This document shows, piece by piece, positions 1 through 8,838 of a stretch of 64,000 bases of DNA. Below the pieces are notes generated by a model. The model searched no databases and was not told the origin of the DNA. It was given only the letters and a program-made list of their open reading frames with translations. The position numbers and the translations under genes are program-made. The stretch is from Paenibacillus sp. FSL R7-0204 (lineage in GTDB: Bacteria; Bacillota; Bacilli; Paenibacillales; Paenibacillaceae), in contig NZ_JBBOCA010000001.1 of NCBI RefSeq assembly GCF_038002225.1, positions 434,001 to 498,000 on the forward strand. The letters run 5' to 3'. How positions within the stretch are numbered: position 1 is the stretch's first letter; each line of letters begins with the position of its first letter.

Positions 1-936
1 GTGGAGGATGTCTCTTATTTCTATACGATGATGGACCAGATCCGCTATATCCTGTTCGCCGGTGCGGGAGGATTCATTATTCTGATTACGCTCTCCAGTC
101 TATTCATCGCCCGCAATATGACGAAGCCGATCAAATATCTGCTTGGCGCGACGGAGAGCTTCTCCAACCAGCAGTTCCGGGAGGTGCGTCTGAACAGGAA
201 GGATGAGCTGGGCATGCTGGCTGCGGGCCTGAACCGGATGGGCATTCAGCTCAGTGACTATATCCAGTATCAGAAGCAGTTTGTCTCGAACGTATCCCAT
301 GAGCTGAAGACGCCGCTTGCGGCCATTAAGGGGTTCTCACAATATTTGTACGAAGGTGAGGATGAGGATGAGGAGCTGCAGCGGATCTACTTCCATCTGG
401 TGAATGAATCGGACCGCCTGACCCGGCTGGTCAATGAGCTGCTCATGCTGTCGCGCTTCGATAAGGCAGGGCAGGACGGAATCGATGCCGAGAAGACGGA
501 CCTGGCACAGCTGGCCGCAGGGGTAGCCGCTGGATTGAGGGTCAAGGCGGAGAGTAAGGGGATAGAGCTTACGATCCGGCAGGGTCCGCCGGCCTTCGTC
601 TTTGTGAATCAGGTATTGATGTCCCATGCCATTGCGAATGTACTGGACAATGCCATTAAATACTCCGGTCCACGTACCCGCGTAAGCATTGAAACTTCAG
701 TCCGGGAGCAGGAAGCCATCGTGCAGATCAGCGATCAGGGCATCGGAATCAGCGCGGATGAACTTACCCGTGTACAGGAACGCTTCTACCGGGCACGGAA
801 TGCCAGCGCGGCAGGCGGAACGGGGCTGGGGTTATCCATCTGTAAGGAGATCGCCGAGAAGTTCGGCGGACACCTCAGCATAGAGAGCCAGCTCGGAACC
901 GGAACCACGGTCTCCATCCGTCTGCCGCTCCTGTGA
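1..936 (+). CDS. Sensor histidine kinase, 5' end outside window
   Basis: C-terminal part of a membrane sensor kinase that autophosphorylates and passes phosphate to a response regulator, presumably encoded upstream of the window. Visible in order: one transmembrane helix (about residues 15-37), a HAMP linker beginning NMTKPIKYLL (39-90), the H-box SHELKTPLAAIKGF with the phospho-acceptor His at about 100, an N-box (NVLDNAIKYS), and ATP-binding G-boxes (DQGIGI, GTGLGLSI). The extracytoplasmic sensor domain and first helix are missing because the frame is open at base 1. The GTG at position 1 is only the first codon seen, not a supported start. The next gene, a lipoprotein, begins about 115 bases downstream. 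Confidence 0.9.
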   Translation: MEDVSYFYTMMDQIRYILFAGAGGFIILITLSSLFIARNMTKPIKYLLGATESFSNQQFREVRLNRKDELGMLAAGLNRMGIQLSDYIQYQKQFVSNVSHELKTPLAAIKGFSQYLYEGEDEDEELQRIYFHLVNESDRLTRLVNELLMLSRFDKAGQDGIDAEKTDLAQLAAGVAAGLRVKAESKGIELTIRQGPPAFVFVNQVLMSHAIANVLDNAIKYSGPRTRVSIETSVREQEAIVQISDQGIGISADELTRVQERFYRARNASAAGGTGLGLSICKEIAEKFGGHLSIESQLGTGTTVSIRLPLL

Positions 937-1052
937 ACAGGTGTTACAAGACTGATACAACTCTGTTATTACACTAATAAATGGTTTTCGTATACTAACC
1001 TCATACCAAACAAACAACGCGTCCATCGCGTACATTCATGGAGGGATTACTT

Positions 1053-1796
1053 ATGGGAACATTTACAAAACCGGCAGCGCTGCTGCTGCCCGCAGTATTA
1101 TTAATGACACTTCTGGCAGGATGCCAGTCCGATTCGGCCGCTCCGGCGGCCACTCCTTCGGCAGAACCTACAGCTGAAGCGGTGGCCACGGCGGCACCGG
1201 AAGCTTCGGCTACTCCGGCTGCTGAGCCAGCGGCGACTGAAGCTGCTACGGCTGAGCCAACCCCTGCGGCTTCAGCAGGCAGCTCCGAGGCGATCAAGGA
1301 GGGAACCATTGAGAAGGAAGGAAATGTGATTCTGAAGGAGCTGGCTTTTGTCCATAAGGATCACACCATCGCCCTCTCCGACATTGTGGATGATGCTAAG
1401 CTGGAGAGTATGCTGGGCAAGGCAACGGCGAAGAAATCGCACACGTATTCCCTGGATGACGGTAAGAATATGGATACCCTGATCGGCAGAACAGAGAAGA
1501 CGTATACCTTCCCGGGCCTTGAGATTAAGACGATTGATTCGGGTGATGGCAAGCAGTTCTACATCTTCAGCATGAAGATTACCGATCCGAAGTACACTAC
1601 GGTCCGTAATATCAAGGTCGGAGACAGCCTGGATACACTCAAAAAAGCCTATCCCGAAGGCAAGCTGACCGGAGACGGGGCACCCGAGGAAGAGGATGAC
1701 TACCGGTTCGCCCCAAGCAACTATGTGGATTATATCCTGTTCCATGTCAAGGGCGCTAAGGTTGAAAGCATAAGCATCTCTACTCTGCTGGACTAA
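1053..1796 (+). CDS. Secreted lipoprotein with Ala/Pro/Thr-rich stalk, unknown function
   Basis: 247-residue lipoprotein. The signal peptide ends in a lipobox (LLAGC, Cys about 24). Residues about 28-80 are a low-complexity Ala/Thr/Pro/Glu tether, typical of proteins that stand off the membrane, followed by a globular domain of about 165 residues that I do not recognise. The ATG at 1053 is chosen over the in-frame ATG at 1038 because GGAGGG (1040-1045) lies 7 bases before 1053 and overlaps the earlier ATG. It follows the kinase at the window start and could be its extracytoplasmic partner, which is inference. A strong hairpin lies just downstream. Confidence 0.85.
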   Translation: MGTFTKPAALLLPAVLLMTLLAGCQSDSAAPAATPSAEPTAEAVATAAPEASATPAAEPAATEAATAEPTPAASAGSSEAIKEGTIEKEGNVILKELAFVHKDHTIALSDIVDDAKLESMLGKATAKKSHTYSLDDGKNMDTLIGRTEKTYTFPGLEIKTIDSGDGKQFYIFSMKITDPKYTTVRNIKVGDSLDTLKKAYPEGKLTGDGAPEEEDDYRFAPSNYVDYILFHVKGAKVESISISTLLD

Positions 1797-1828
1797 GCCT
1801 GTCCCCCGGTTTAGCCGGACTGAATAAG

Positions 1829-1882
1829 AACAGCCCTGCCGCTTCACGACCGTTACAGGCCGTGAAGCGGTCAGGGCTGTTT
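1829..1882. terminator. Bidirectional hairpin between lipoprotein gene and araR
   Basis: Inverted repeat: AACAGCCCTG and CGCTTCACG pair with CGTGAAGCG and CAGGGCTGTT across a loop of about 12 bases. It sits between two convergent genes. T-richness follows only loosely on the plus strand, so termination is probable rather than certain. Confidence 0.7.
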
Positions 1883-1911
1883 GTCTCTGTCATTTTTTCC
1901 GGCGGCTCTAC

Positions 1912-3030
1912 CTATTCCACAGGAGCTGGCTCCAGCACCTTCACCGTCTCCCCCTCAACCAGCTCAGGCAGATAGTAGGTGCTGTTCTTCAGATCTTTTT
2001 TACCCTGTAGCTTCTTAATGACCCATTCGGCCGCATCCCGGCCCATCTGCTCCTGCGGGTGGGTTAAGGTCGTCAGCTTGATGCCTGCATTCTTGGCAAT
2101 ATAGGAATTGTCCTGCCCGATAATCGACAGCTCCCCCGGAATCGAGATCCCAAGCTCGCGGCACACCTTGACTACTTCCAGCCCCACTTCATCGTTATAG
2201 CAGACGATAGCGGTCAGCACCTCTCTGTTATCTGTAAGGAATTGCTCCAGATTGGCCGACAGCGCCTGCTTCGATTCGGTATCGAAGGAGAGCACCTGCT
2301 CCGGGTGGAAGCGCAGCTTGGCTTCGCCGAGCGCCTTGATATAGCCCTTCATGCGGTATTTGCCCTGGAGATCGTCCATTTTGGCAATAATCCCGATCTG
2401 AGTATGGCCCTTCGAGATCAGCTCCCGGGTGGCCAGATAGCTGGACTGTACATCATCCAGACAGAAGAACGGCACCTCCAGCTCCTCATAGTAAGCGTTA
2501 ATCATGATGAACGGGACATCCTGCTCTTTGAACGACAGGTAGTAGGCGATATTGGGGTTATACAGGTTGCTCTTCGTAGGCTCAATAATCAGCCCGTCTA
2601 CCCCGAAGGACAGCATCATCTCCAGCGCCTTCTTCTCCTGGGCCACATCATTATTGGTGCTGGCGAGCAGCAGTGAATAGTTGTCCTCGTTGAGCCTGCC
2701 TTCAATCCCCCGGATAATGGAGGGGAAAATATAATCGGAGAGGTAAGTGGTTATTACGCCGATGGTCCGTTTGCCCGCGCCATTCCCGGATTTGGACCGG
2801 AACTGGTGGCTGACATAGGTGCCCGAGCCCTTCTCGCTCCGCAGGAACCCCTCGTTGGACAGCTCCAGAATAGCCTTACGCACGGTCTGGCGGCTGACGC
2901 CGTACATCTCCTGCAGCGCAGATTCTGTAGGGATTTGTTCGCCCACGCTGTAGGTGCCGGACAGGATATTGCTTTTGAGTTCATCGAAGATGATCTGGTA
3001 CTTGGTTCTCACACGGGTCACTTCTTTCAT
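1912..3030 (-). CDS. araR: AraR, arabinose-responsive repressor (GntR HTH + LacI-type sensor)
   Basis: 372-residue chimeric regulator. An N-terminal GntR winged helix (about 1-70; MYGVSRQTVRKAI recognition helix, GSGTYVS wing) is joined to a LacI/periplasmic-binding effector domain (RTIGVITTYLSDYIFPSII onward). In Bacillus subtilis AraR represses arabinose genes and is released by L-arabinose. Here the gene diverges from the kinase-araD-araA operon, and AraR-type palindromes lie in the intergenic region, one just downstream of its own -10 (TATAAT, minus strand, 3078-3083), which suggests autoregulation. The frame extends to a TTG at 3060. I chose the ATG at 3030 because the protein then starts close to the HTH as in relatives, but neither start has a strong ribosome binding site. 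Confidence 0.93.
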   Translation of the reverse strand: MKEVTRVRTKYQIIFDELKSNILSGTYSVGEQIPTESALQEMYGVSRQTVRKAILELSNEGFLRSEKGSGTYVSHQFRSKSGNGAGKRTIGVITTYLSDYIFPSIIRGIEGRLNEDNYSLLLASTNNDVAQEKKALEMMLSFGVDGLIIEPTKSNLYNPNIAYYLSFKEQDVPFIMINAYYEELEVPFFCLDDVQSSYLATRELISKGHTQIGIIAKMDDLQGKYRMKGYIKALGEAKLRFHPEQVLSFDTESKQALSANLEQFLTDNREVLTAIVCYNDEVGLEVVKVCRELGISIPGELSIIGQDNSYIAKNAGIKLTTLTHPQEQMGRDAAEWVIKKLQGKKDLKNSTYYLPELVEGETVKVLEPAPVE

Positions 3031-3063
3031 AGTTGTTCTTATATAGAGTGGAAAAATCAATGT

Positions 3064-3079
3064 AGTTGTACGTACATAT
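3064..3079. promoter_or_regulatory. AraR operator, araR-proximal
   Basis: AGTTGTACGTACATAT fits the B. subtilis AraR pattern ANNTGTNCGNACANNT at every fixed position. It lies immediately downstream of the araR -10 hexamer (TATAAT, minus strand 3078-3083), in a position to block araR transcription. Confidence 0.85.
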
Positions 3080-3188
3080 TATAGCTTGAATATAAGCTTA
3101 ATATCCTCCGGTGTCTACCATATATATTGTTTTGCGTAAAATAGGGCTGATTTTCCGGTAAATTTGTAGGTATATCTTATATAAATTG

Positions 3189-3217
3189 TTGACAAATGTA
3201 CGAACAAAAAATATACT
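3189..3217 (+). promoter_or_regulatory. SigA-type promoter of the ara operon with embedded AraR operator
   Basis: TTGACA (3189-3194), a 17-base spacer and TATACT (3212-3217) make a near-consensus promoter. AAATGTACGAACAAAA (3194-3209), matching the AraR pattern except for the last base, fills the spacer, so repressor and RNA polymerase should exclude each other. The two operators are 130 bases apart centre to centre, so looping as at B. subtilis araABD is possible. Confidence 0.88.
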
Positions 3218-3293
3218 AAACCTGTTCATAAAGGAAGCGCATTCTTTAGATTCGTAAGTAACACAGTTTGGTTCAGAGAGGAGTAACGTGGGC

Positions 3294-4907
3294 ATGGATC
3301 AGAACATCAAGCAAGCGATACTTAAGGGAGAGACATCACTGGGTATCGAATTTGGGTCCACACGTATCAAGGCCGTCCTGATTAATGAGGGATTCGAGAC
3401 GGTTGCATCCGGAAGTTATGAGTGGGAGAACCTGCTGGAAGGCGGGTACTGGACGTATCCCCTCACCGATATCATCAATGGGCTGCAAGCGGCTTACCGT
3501 GAGATGAAGCAGGAGGTTGCACAGAAATACGGGGTTACGGTTACTACTGTCGGTTCGATCGGATTCTCAGCAATGATGCATGGATATATGGCCTTTGACA
3601 GCGCGGGCGAGCTGCTGGTTCCGTTCCGGACCTGGCGTAATGCTACAACCGGTGCGGCGGCCAAGGAATTAACAGAGCTGTTCCAGTTCAATATTCCGGA
3701 GCGCTGGACCATTGCCCACCTATATCAGGCTATTCTGAACGGGGAAGAGCATGTTCCACAGGCAACGTTCGTAACGACGCTGGGCGGATACATCCATTGG
3801 CTGCTCACCGGCAGCAAGGCGATCGGGATTGGCGATGCCTCCGGGGTCTTCCCTATAGATGAGGCTTCGCAGAATTACCATCCGGCTATGGTCAGCCAGT
3901 TCGATGAGCTGATTGCCGCTAAGAATTACCCTTGGAAGCTGAGTGATCTTCTGCCGGAGGTCTACGCTGCAGGCGAGCAGGCTGGTGTGTTAACAGAAGC
4001 CGGAGCGAGACTGCTGGATGAGTCCGGGGACCTGCTGGCAGGCATTCCGCTCTGTCCGCCGGAAGGCGATGCCGGAACAGGAATGGTCGCCACGAACAGT
4101 GTCCGCAAACGGACCGGTAATATCTCTGTAGGCACCTCCGTATTCGCCATGATCGTACTGGAGAAGGATCTTACAGCGGTATACCCTGAGATTGACATGG
4201 TAACCACCCCGGATGGCAGTCCGGTGGGAATGGTGCATGCCAACAACTGCTCCAGCGATATCAACGCCTGGGTCGGCTTGTTCCGGGAATTCTCGGAGGC
4301 GATGGGCTTCAAGGCTGATCCGGCGCAGCTGTTCAGCGTTCTGTTCAATAAAGCGCTGGAGGCGGATGCCGATGGCGGCGGCTTGCTGAGCTACGGTTAT
4401 TTCTCTGGTGAGAACATCACCGGGCTGGAGAAGGGACGGCCGCTGTTCGTCCGTTCGCCGGAGAGCAGGTTCACGCTGGGCAACTTTATGCGGACGCATT
4501 TGTTCTCCGCTTTTGGCGCGCTGAAGATCGGTATGGATATTCTGACCTTGAAGGAGCAGGTGTCCATCGACAGCATTCTGGCGCATGGCGGCTTGTTCAA
4601 GACGCCTGTTGTCGGACAGAGAATCGTAGCTGCTGCGATGAATGTTCCGGTCTCTGTGATGGCAACAGCCGGAGAAGGCGGCGCGTGGGGCATGGCGATT
4701 CTGGCTTCTTATATGAAGAACAGAGCGCAGCAGGAGCGTCTGGATGATTTCCTCGACCAGAAGGTCTTCAAGGATATCGAAGGCGAGACCATTCATCCGG
4801 TTGCGGCGGATGTGAAGGGCTTTGAATTGTTCATGGAACGCTACACGGCGGGTCTGGCGATTGAGCAGGCCGCTGTAGATCATCTCGTAGAGAACGGGGG
4901 GAATTAA
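3294..4907 (+). CDS. FGGY-family sugar kinase, probable L-ribulokinase (AraK-like)
   Basis: 537-residue FGGY kinase, first gene of the AraR-controlled operon with araD and araA. From context it should phosphorylate L-ribulose to L-ribulose 5-phosphate. The N-terminal phosphate-binding segment is [16 protein letters not shown], a second ATPase motif region is [14 protein letters not shown], and the C-terminal subdomain has [13 protein letters not shown]. It does not read like classical AraB, whose N terminus is closer to IGVDFGTLSGRAVLV. A ribulokinase non-orthologous to AraB is known from Clostridium acetobutylicum (AraK), and this may be that type. GTG 3288 and ATG 3294 share one AGGAG site (3279-3283). 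I prefer ATG, with modest certainty. Confidence 0.88.
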   Translation: MDQNIKQAILKGETSLGIEFGSTRIKAVLINEGFETVASGSYEWENLLEGGYWTYPLTDIINGLQAAYREMKQEVAQKYGVTVTTVGSIGFSAMMHGYMAFDSAGELLVPFRTWRNATTGAAAKELTELFQFNIPERWTIAHLYQAILNGEEHVPQATFVTTLGGYIHWLLTGSKAIGIGDASGVFPIDEASQNYHPAMVSQFDELIAAKNYPWKLSDLLPEVYAAGEQAGVLTEAGARLLDESGDLLAGIPLCPPEGDAGTGMVATNSVRKRTGNISVGTSVFAMIVLEKDLTAVYPEIDMVTTPDGSPVGMVHANNCSSDINAWVGLFREFSEAMGFKADPAQLFSVLFNKALEADADGGGLLSYGYFSGENITGLEKGRPLFVRSPESRFTLGNFMRTHLFSAFGALKIGMDILTLKEQVSIDSILAHGGLFKTPVVGQRIVAAAMNVPVSVMATAGEGGAWGMAILASYMKNRAQQERLDDFLDQKVFKDIEGETIHPVAADVKGFELFMERYTAGLAIEQAAVDHLVENGGN

Positions 4908-4910
4908 CAC

Positions 4911-5606
4911 ATGCTGGAGCAACTGAAGGAAGAGGTATGCGAGGCCAATCTGGAGCTGCCTAAGCACGGGCTGGTCAAATACACCTGGGGCAACGTGAGC
5001 GCGGTGGACCGGGCGAGCAGTCTGTTCGTCATCAAGCCGAGCGGAGTCAGCTATGACAAGATGAAGCCGAGCGATATGGTCGTTGTGGACTTCGATGGCA
5101 ATGTGGTGGAGGGAGAGATGCGGCCTTCCTCGGATACAGCGACCCATGCTGTACTCTACAAGCATTATGCCGAGATCGGCGGCATCGTGCATACGCATTC
5201 TACGTGGGCAACCATCTGGGCTCAAGCCGGACTGGATGTTCCGGTTATGGGGACGACACATGCAGACACCTTCTATGGTTCTGTACCATGCACACGGTTC
5301 CTGACCCAGGAAGAGATTGACCGCGGGTATGAAGCAGAGACCGGGCATGTGATCATTGAGACTTTTGAACAGCGGGGGCTGGATGTGATGGCGATTCCCG
5401 GCGTTCTGCTGAAGGGCCATGCGCCGTTCACATGGGGCAAGGATGCCCACGCCGCTGTTATGAACAGTGTGGTGCTGGAGGAAGTGTCCAAGATGAACCA
5501 TTTCGCCCGCCAGCTGAATACGTTCGCCGAGGAGCTGCCGCAGCGGATTCTGGACAAGCATTATCTGCGCAAGCACGGCAAGGACGCGTATTACGGACAG
5601 AAATAA
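4911..5606 (+). CDS. araD: L-ribulose-5-phosphate 4-epimerase
   Basis: 231 residues, the usual length of AraD, a class II aldolase-like Zn enzyme converting L-ribulose 5-phosphate to D-xylulose 5-phosphate. Zinc ligands and catalytic residues known from E. coli AraD are visible one position earlier: Asp75, His94 and His96 (GIVHTHS), Asp119, His170 (LLKGHAPF) and Tyr228 near the C terminus. The substrate loop KYTWGNVS is intact. It starts 4 bases after the kinase stop and is followed by araA after 39 bases, so the three genes are one transcription unit. Confidence 0.96.
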   Translation: MLEQLKEEVCEANLELPKHGLVKYTWGNVSAVDRASSLFVIKPSGVSYDKMKPSDMVVVDFDGNVVEGEMRPSSDTATHAVLYKHYAEIGGIVHTHSTWATIWAQAGLDVPVMGTTHADTFYGSVPCTRFLTQEEIDRGYEAETGHVIIETFEQRGLDVMAIPGVLLKGHAPFTWGKDAHAAVMNSVVLEEVSKMNHFARQLNTFAEELPQRILDKHYLRKHGKDAYYGQK

Positions 5607-5645
5607 CTGACTTTTACCAAACTAATAGAGAAGAGGATGAATGAT

Positions 5646-7070
5646 ATGTCAACAGTAAGCAACAAGCAATTCTGGTTCGTCGTAGGATCGCAGCACCTGT
5701 ACGGAGATGAAGCACTGGGTGAAGTGAAAGCTCATGCCCAGGAAATGACCGATGCGCTCAACAATAGCGGGGTGCTGCCTTATCCGCTGGTATTGCAGGA
5801 TCTGGCCGTTAGCGCAGACAAAATCACTTCCATCATGAAAGAAGTGAACTACCGTGACGAGGTTGCCGGTGTAATTACCTGGATGCACACCTTCTCCCCG
5901 GCCAAAATGTGGATTCGCGGCACGAAGCTGCTGCAGAAGCCGCTGCTGCACCTGGCTACCCAGTACAATGAGAGCATTCCTTGGGCTACAATTGACATGG
6001 ACTTCATGAACCTGAATCAGGCTGCCCATGGCGACCGTGAGTATGGCTTCATCAATGCACGTCTGAAGAAGCAGAATAAGGTCGTTGTAGGATACTGGGA
6101 ACGCCCGGAAGTCCAGAAGCAGATTGCAGAATGGATGGACGTTGCCGTAGCTTATAACGAAAGCTTCAACATCAAGGTTGCCCGCTTCGGCGACAACATG
6201 CGCAACGTGGGCGTGACCGAAGGCGACAAGGTAGAAGCCCAGATCCAGTTCGGCTGGACCGTGGACTACTTCGGCATCGGCGATCTGGTAGCTTATGTGA
6301 ACGAAGTGAAGCAGGAAGAGATCGATGCCCTGTTCGCAGAATATACCAAGCTGTATGCCGTTGATTATGGCAAATACAGTAAGGAAGATTGGGAAGCCAG
6401 CGTGAAGGTGCAGGCGAGCTACGAGATTGCCCTTAAGCGCTTCTTGGATGCAGGCGGCTACAATGCCTTCACCTCTAACTTCGAGGACCTGCACGGCATG
6501 AAGCAGCTTCCGGGTCTGGCTGTTCAGCGCCTGATGGCCCAAGGCTACGGCTTCGCCGGTGAAGGGGACTGGAAGACTGCGGCCCTGGACCGCCTGATGA
6601 AGGTGATGAGCCACAACCTGAATACCGGGTTCATGGAGGATTACACTTACGAAATGGCTGCCGGACAGGAAGCGATTCTCCAGTCCCACATGTTGGAGGT
6701 TGATCCGAGCCTGGCCGCAAGCCAGCCGAAGATCATTGTGTCCCCGCTGGGCATCGGCGACCGTGAAGACCCGGCCCGCCTTGTCTTCGACGGCAAGGCA
6801 GGCGAAGGCGTCGTGGTATCGATGGCCGACTTCGGCACCCACTACAAGCTGCTGATCAACGAAGTTACCGCCTTCGAGCCAACCGTTCCGGCTCCGAATC
6901 TGCCGGTAGCCCGCGTACTATGGCAGGTGAAGCCTAACTTCCAGGACGGAGTCAGAGCCTGGATCGAGAACGGCGGCGGACACCATACCGTCGTATCGCT
7001 CAACCTGACTACCGACCAGATCGTTACCTACGCCAAGCTGGTAGGTCTGGAGTATGTAATTATTAAGTAA
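5646..7070 (+). CDS. araA: L-arabinose isomerase
   Basis: 474-residue Mn-dependent isomerase converting L-arabinose to L-ribulose, the first step of the pathway encoded here. FWFVVGSQHLYG at the N terminus and GYGFAGEGDWKTAAL and FMEDYTYEM in the middle are family hallmarks, the latter two containing the catalytic Glu residues; HHTVVSLN near the C terminus carries a metal-ligand His. The length matches the shorter lactic-acid-bacterial AraA type rather than the roughly 497-residue B. subtilis type. ATG 5646 is chosen over the in-frame ATG 5637 because AGAGG (5632-5636) abuts 5637 and is 9 bases from 5646. Confidence 0.97.
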   Translation: MSTVSNKQFWFVVGSQHLYGDEALGEVKAHAQEMTDALNNSGVLPYPLVLQDLAVSADKITSIMKEVNYRDEVAGVITWMHTFSPAKMWIRGTKLLQKPLLHLATQYNESIPWATIDMDFMNLNQAAHGDREYGFINARLKKQNKVVVGYWERPEVQKQIAEWMDVAVAYNESFNIKVARFGDNMRNVGVTEGDKVEAQIQFGWTVDYFGIGDLVAYVNEVKQEEIDALFAEYTKLYAVDYGKYSKEDWEASVKVQASYEIALKRFLDAGGYNAFTSNFEDLHGMKQLPGLAVQRLMAQGYGFAGEGDWKTAALDRLMKVMSHNLNTGFMEDYTYEMAAGQEAILQSHMLEVDPSLAASQPKIIVSPLGIGDREDPARLVFDGKAGEGVVVSMADFGTHYKLLINEVTAFEPTVPAPNLPVARVLWQVKPNFQDGVRAWIENGGGHHTVVSLNLTTDQIVTYAKLVGLEYVIIK

Positions 7071-7112
7071 TGAGAGTTACTTGTTCAAGTAACTAGCGGG
7101 CAACATGTGAAG

Positions 7113-7149
7113 AAGAGCGAAGGGGCTATAGGCCTCTTCGCTCTTTTTT
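7113..7149 (+). terminator. Intrinsic terminator of the ara operon
   Basis: AAGAGCGAAG (7113-7122) pairs with CTTCGCTCTT (7136-7145), followed by a T run, 43 bases after the araA stop. Confidence 0.92.
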
Positions 7150-7206
7150 AATTGGCAGGTATGGTGAGTGCGGCGGCGGTATGCAAAAGACATCTGCCCG
7201 CCCCGC

Positions 7207-8832
7207 TCACTTCCTATTCCGCGCACGGTATTGCTGCGGCGTGGTGCCGACGATCCGCTTGAACAGGTTGGAGAAGCTGCCGAGGCTGGTGTATCCGACC
7301 TGCTCTGCGATGTCTGTGATCCTCAGCTCGGTCTCCTCAAGCAGTTGCTTGGCCTTCTGCAGCCGCTCCTGAATAATCACATCGGAGATCGACAGCCCGG
7401 TCTCCTTCTTGAACAGCCGCGACAAGTAGGCCGGGTTCAAGTAGACATAGGCCGCGAGTTCGTCGCGGGTGATCTCTTCGCTCAGGCGGGAGCGGATATA
7501 CTGCCGGATCTTGGTGACCGTGGTCGAGGATACGTTATTGCTGGTCTGCAATAAGCGCATTACAGCTCGCAGGCATTCCAGCGCCCAATGCTGGAGTGAA
7601 GCGGACTGCTTCGGATAATTCTCCTTATCCATCAAGGGCTTCAGCTCGGCTGAGGCGTGTGCGGATAAGCCTTTTTTGGCTAGAACGGTGTTTACAATGA
7701 ACAGGATGCCGTGGATAAGCTGACGGTGCAGCTCACTTGTCCAGCGGCCGGGCTCAATGCCCGAGAACCACAGCGTCACGCGGCGCTCCAGCTCCTCCAG
7801 CTCGCCAAGCTCCAGAAGGGTCGCCCACTCCCCGAAGATATGCATAGGCGCTGCCTGAGGCCCTGGCGCAAGCGGCAGATCTCGGCCATACACCTGATCC
7901 TCCGGTCCGAACACCTGACGAGAACGATTCAGGTTGCGTTGTTCCCGCTCCGTGACATCCGTGTAAGCGCTCATGATACCGGACAGAGGGACACCCGCGC
8001 TGATGTAGATCGACAGGGAGCAATGCAGCAGCCGCCCGCAGGTATCCAGGAAGTTGCGGCCATTCTGCTCCAGCGTATGCCGGACGGCGTTCATATCACC
8101 ACGCACGTAGATGACCGCCAGATTATGGCCGACTTGATCCTGCAGCACAGTGCCTTCCAGCCCGCTTAGCAGCAGCTCATCGGCCATGTTGCGCAGTGCA
8201 TATTCCATAATCGTCTCATCCCGTGCGCTAAGATTCTCCTTCCACTGCTCCAGCCCCAGCAAGGCAAGGAAGTAGCGGTCCCCGGGCTGCAAATCCAGAT
8301 TGTAGGTGTTCGCCGGAAGGGTGAGCGATTCCAGCACGGGCGCCGCCCGCTGGCTGAGAATATCCTGCCAGAACCGTTCCACCAGCAGGGGAAGCTGATG
8401 CTCCCACTGTCTCCGGTACTCCTGGATCAGGGTCTCGAACTGCTGCTGCTCCTTCTGCTTGCTGATCTCGAATAGCGCCTCATGGGAGATCTTCATCAAT
8501 TCCTCATAGTCTACCGGCTTGAGCAGATAATGGAAGGCACCGTGATAAATCGCGCGCTGGGCATACTCGAAATCGGCATGGCAGGTCAGCATAATCGTCA
8601 ACGTGCCGGGAGCGGTTTGCTTCACCCAGGCCAGCAGCTCCAGGCCGCTTTTGCCCGGCATTTCGATATCGCAGATCAGCAGATCTACGGGCTTCTGCTC
8701 AAGAATAGCAATCGCCTGATCCACGTTCTCCGCCAGACAGACATCCGACACGCTAAGCGCGCTCCAATCCACCCCCTGCTGGAGGCCGAGCAAGGCGAAG
8801 TATTGGTCGTCAACGATTAGAACTCTGTACAT
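7207..8832 (-). CDS. YesN-type response regulator with AraC DNA-binding domain
   Basis: 541 residues: an N-terminal receiver domain (LIVDDQYFALLG; phospho-acceptor Asp in LLICDIEMPGKSG; Lys in LLKPVDYEEL), a middle region of about 290 residues, and a C-terminal double-HTH AraC domain (IRQYIRSRLSEEITRDELAA through SLGSFSNLFKRIVGTTPQQYR). Such regulators in Paenibacillus and Bacillus usually activate adjacent sugar ABC transporter genes. It is the distal gene of a pair with the sensor kinase: its ATG is 6 bases after the kinase stop and its ribosome binding site lies inside the kinase 3' end. The likely target is the LplABC-like operon upstream on the same strand. Confidence 0.93.
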   Translation of the reverse strand: MYRVLIVDDQYFALLGLQQGVDWSALSVSDVCLAENVDQAIAILEQKPVDLLICDIEMPGKSGLELLAWVKQTAPGTLTIMLTCHADFEYAQRAIYHGAFHYLLKPVDYEELMKISHEALFEISKQKEQQQFETLIQEYRRQWEHQLPLLVERFWQDILSQRAAPVLESLTLPANTYNLDLQPGDRYFLALLGLEQWKENLSARDETIMEYALRNMADELLLSGLEGTVLQDQVGHNLAVIYVRGDMNAVRHTLEQNGRNFLDTCGRLLHCSLSIYISAGVPLSGIMSAYTDVTEREQRNLNRSRQVFGPEDQVYGRDLPLAPGPQAAPMHIFGEWATLLELGELEELERRVTLWFSGIEPGRWTSELHRQLIHGILFIVNTVLAKKGLSAHASAELKPLMDKENYPKQSASLQHWALECLRAVMRLLQTSNNVSSTTVTKIRQYIRSRLSEEITRDELAAYVYLNPAYLSRLFKKETGLSISDVIIQERLQKAKQLLEETELRITDIAEQVGYTSLGSFSNLFKRIVGTTPQQYRARNRK

Positions 8833-8838
8833 TGAACG

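Noticed and set aside
3990..5576. Long open frame (528 codons) on the minus strand across the kinase and araD genes
   Set aside because: It is antisense to two strongly conserved enzymes, lacks a ribosome site and has no recognisable domain. High-GC codon use commonly leaves such frames open.
5649..6842. 397-codon minus-strand frame inside araA
   Set aside because: Antisense shadow of a clear arabinose isomerase; no ribosome site or domain.
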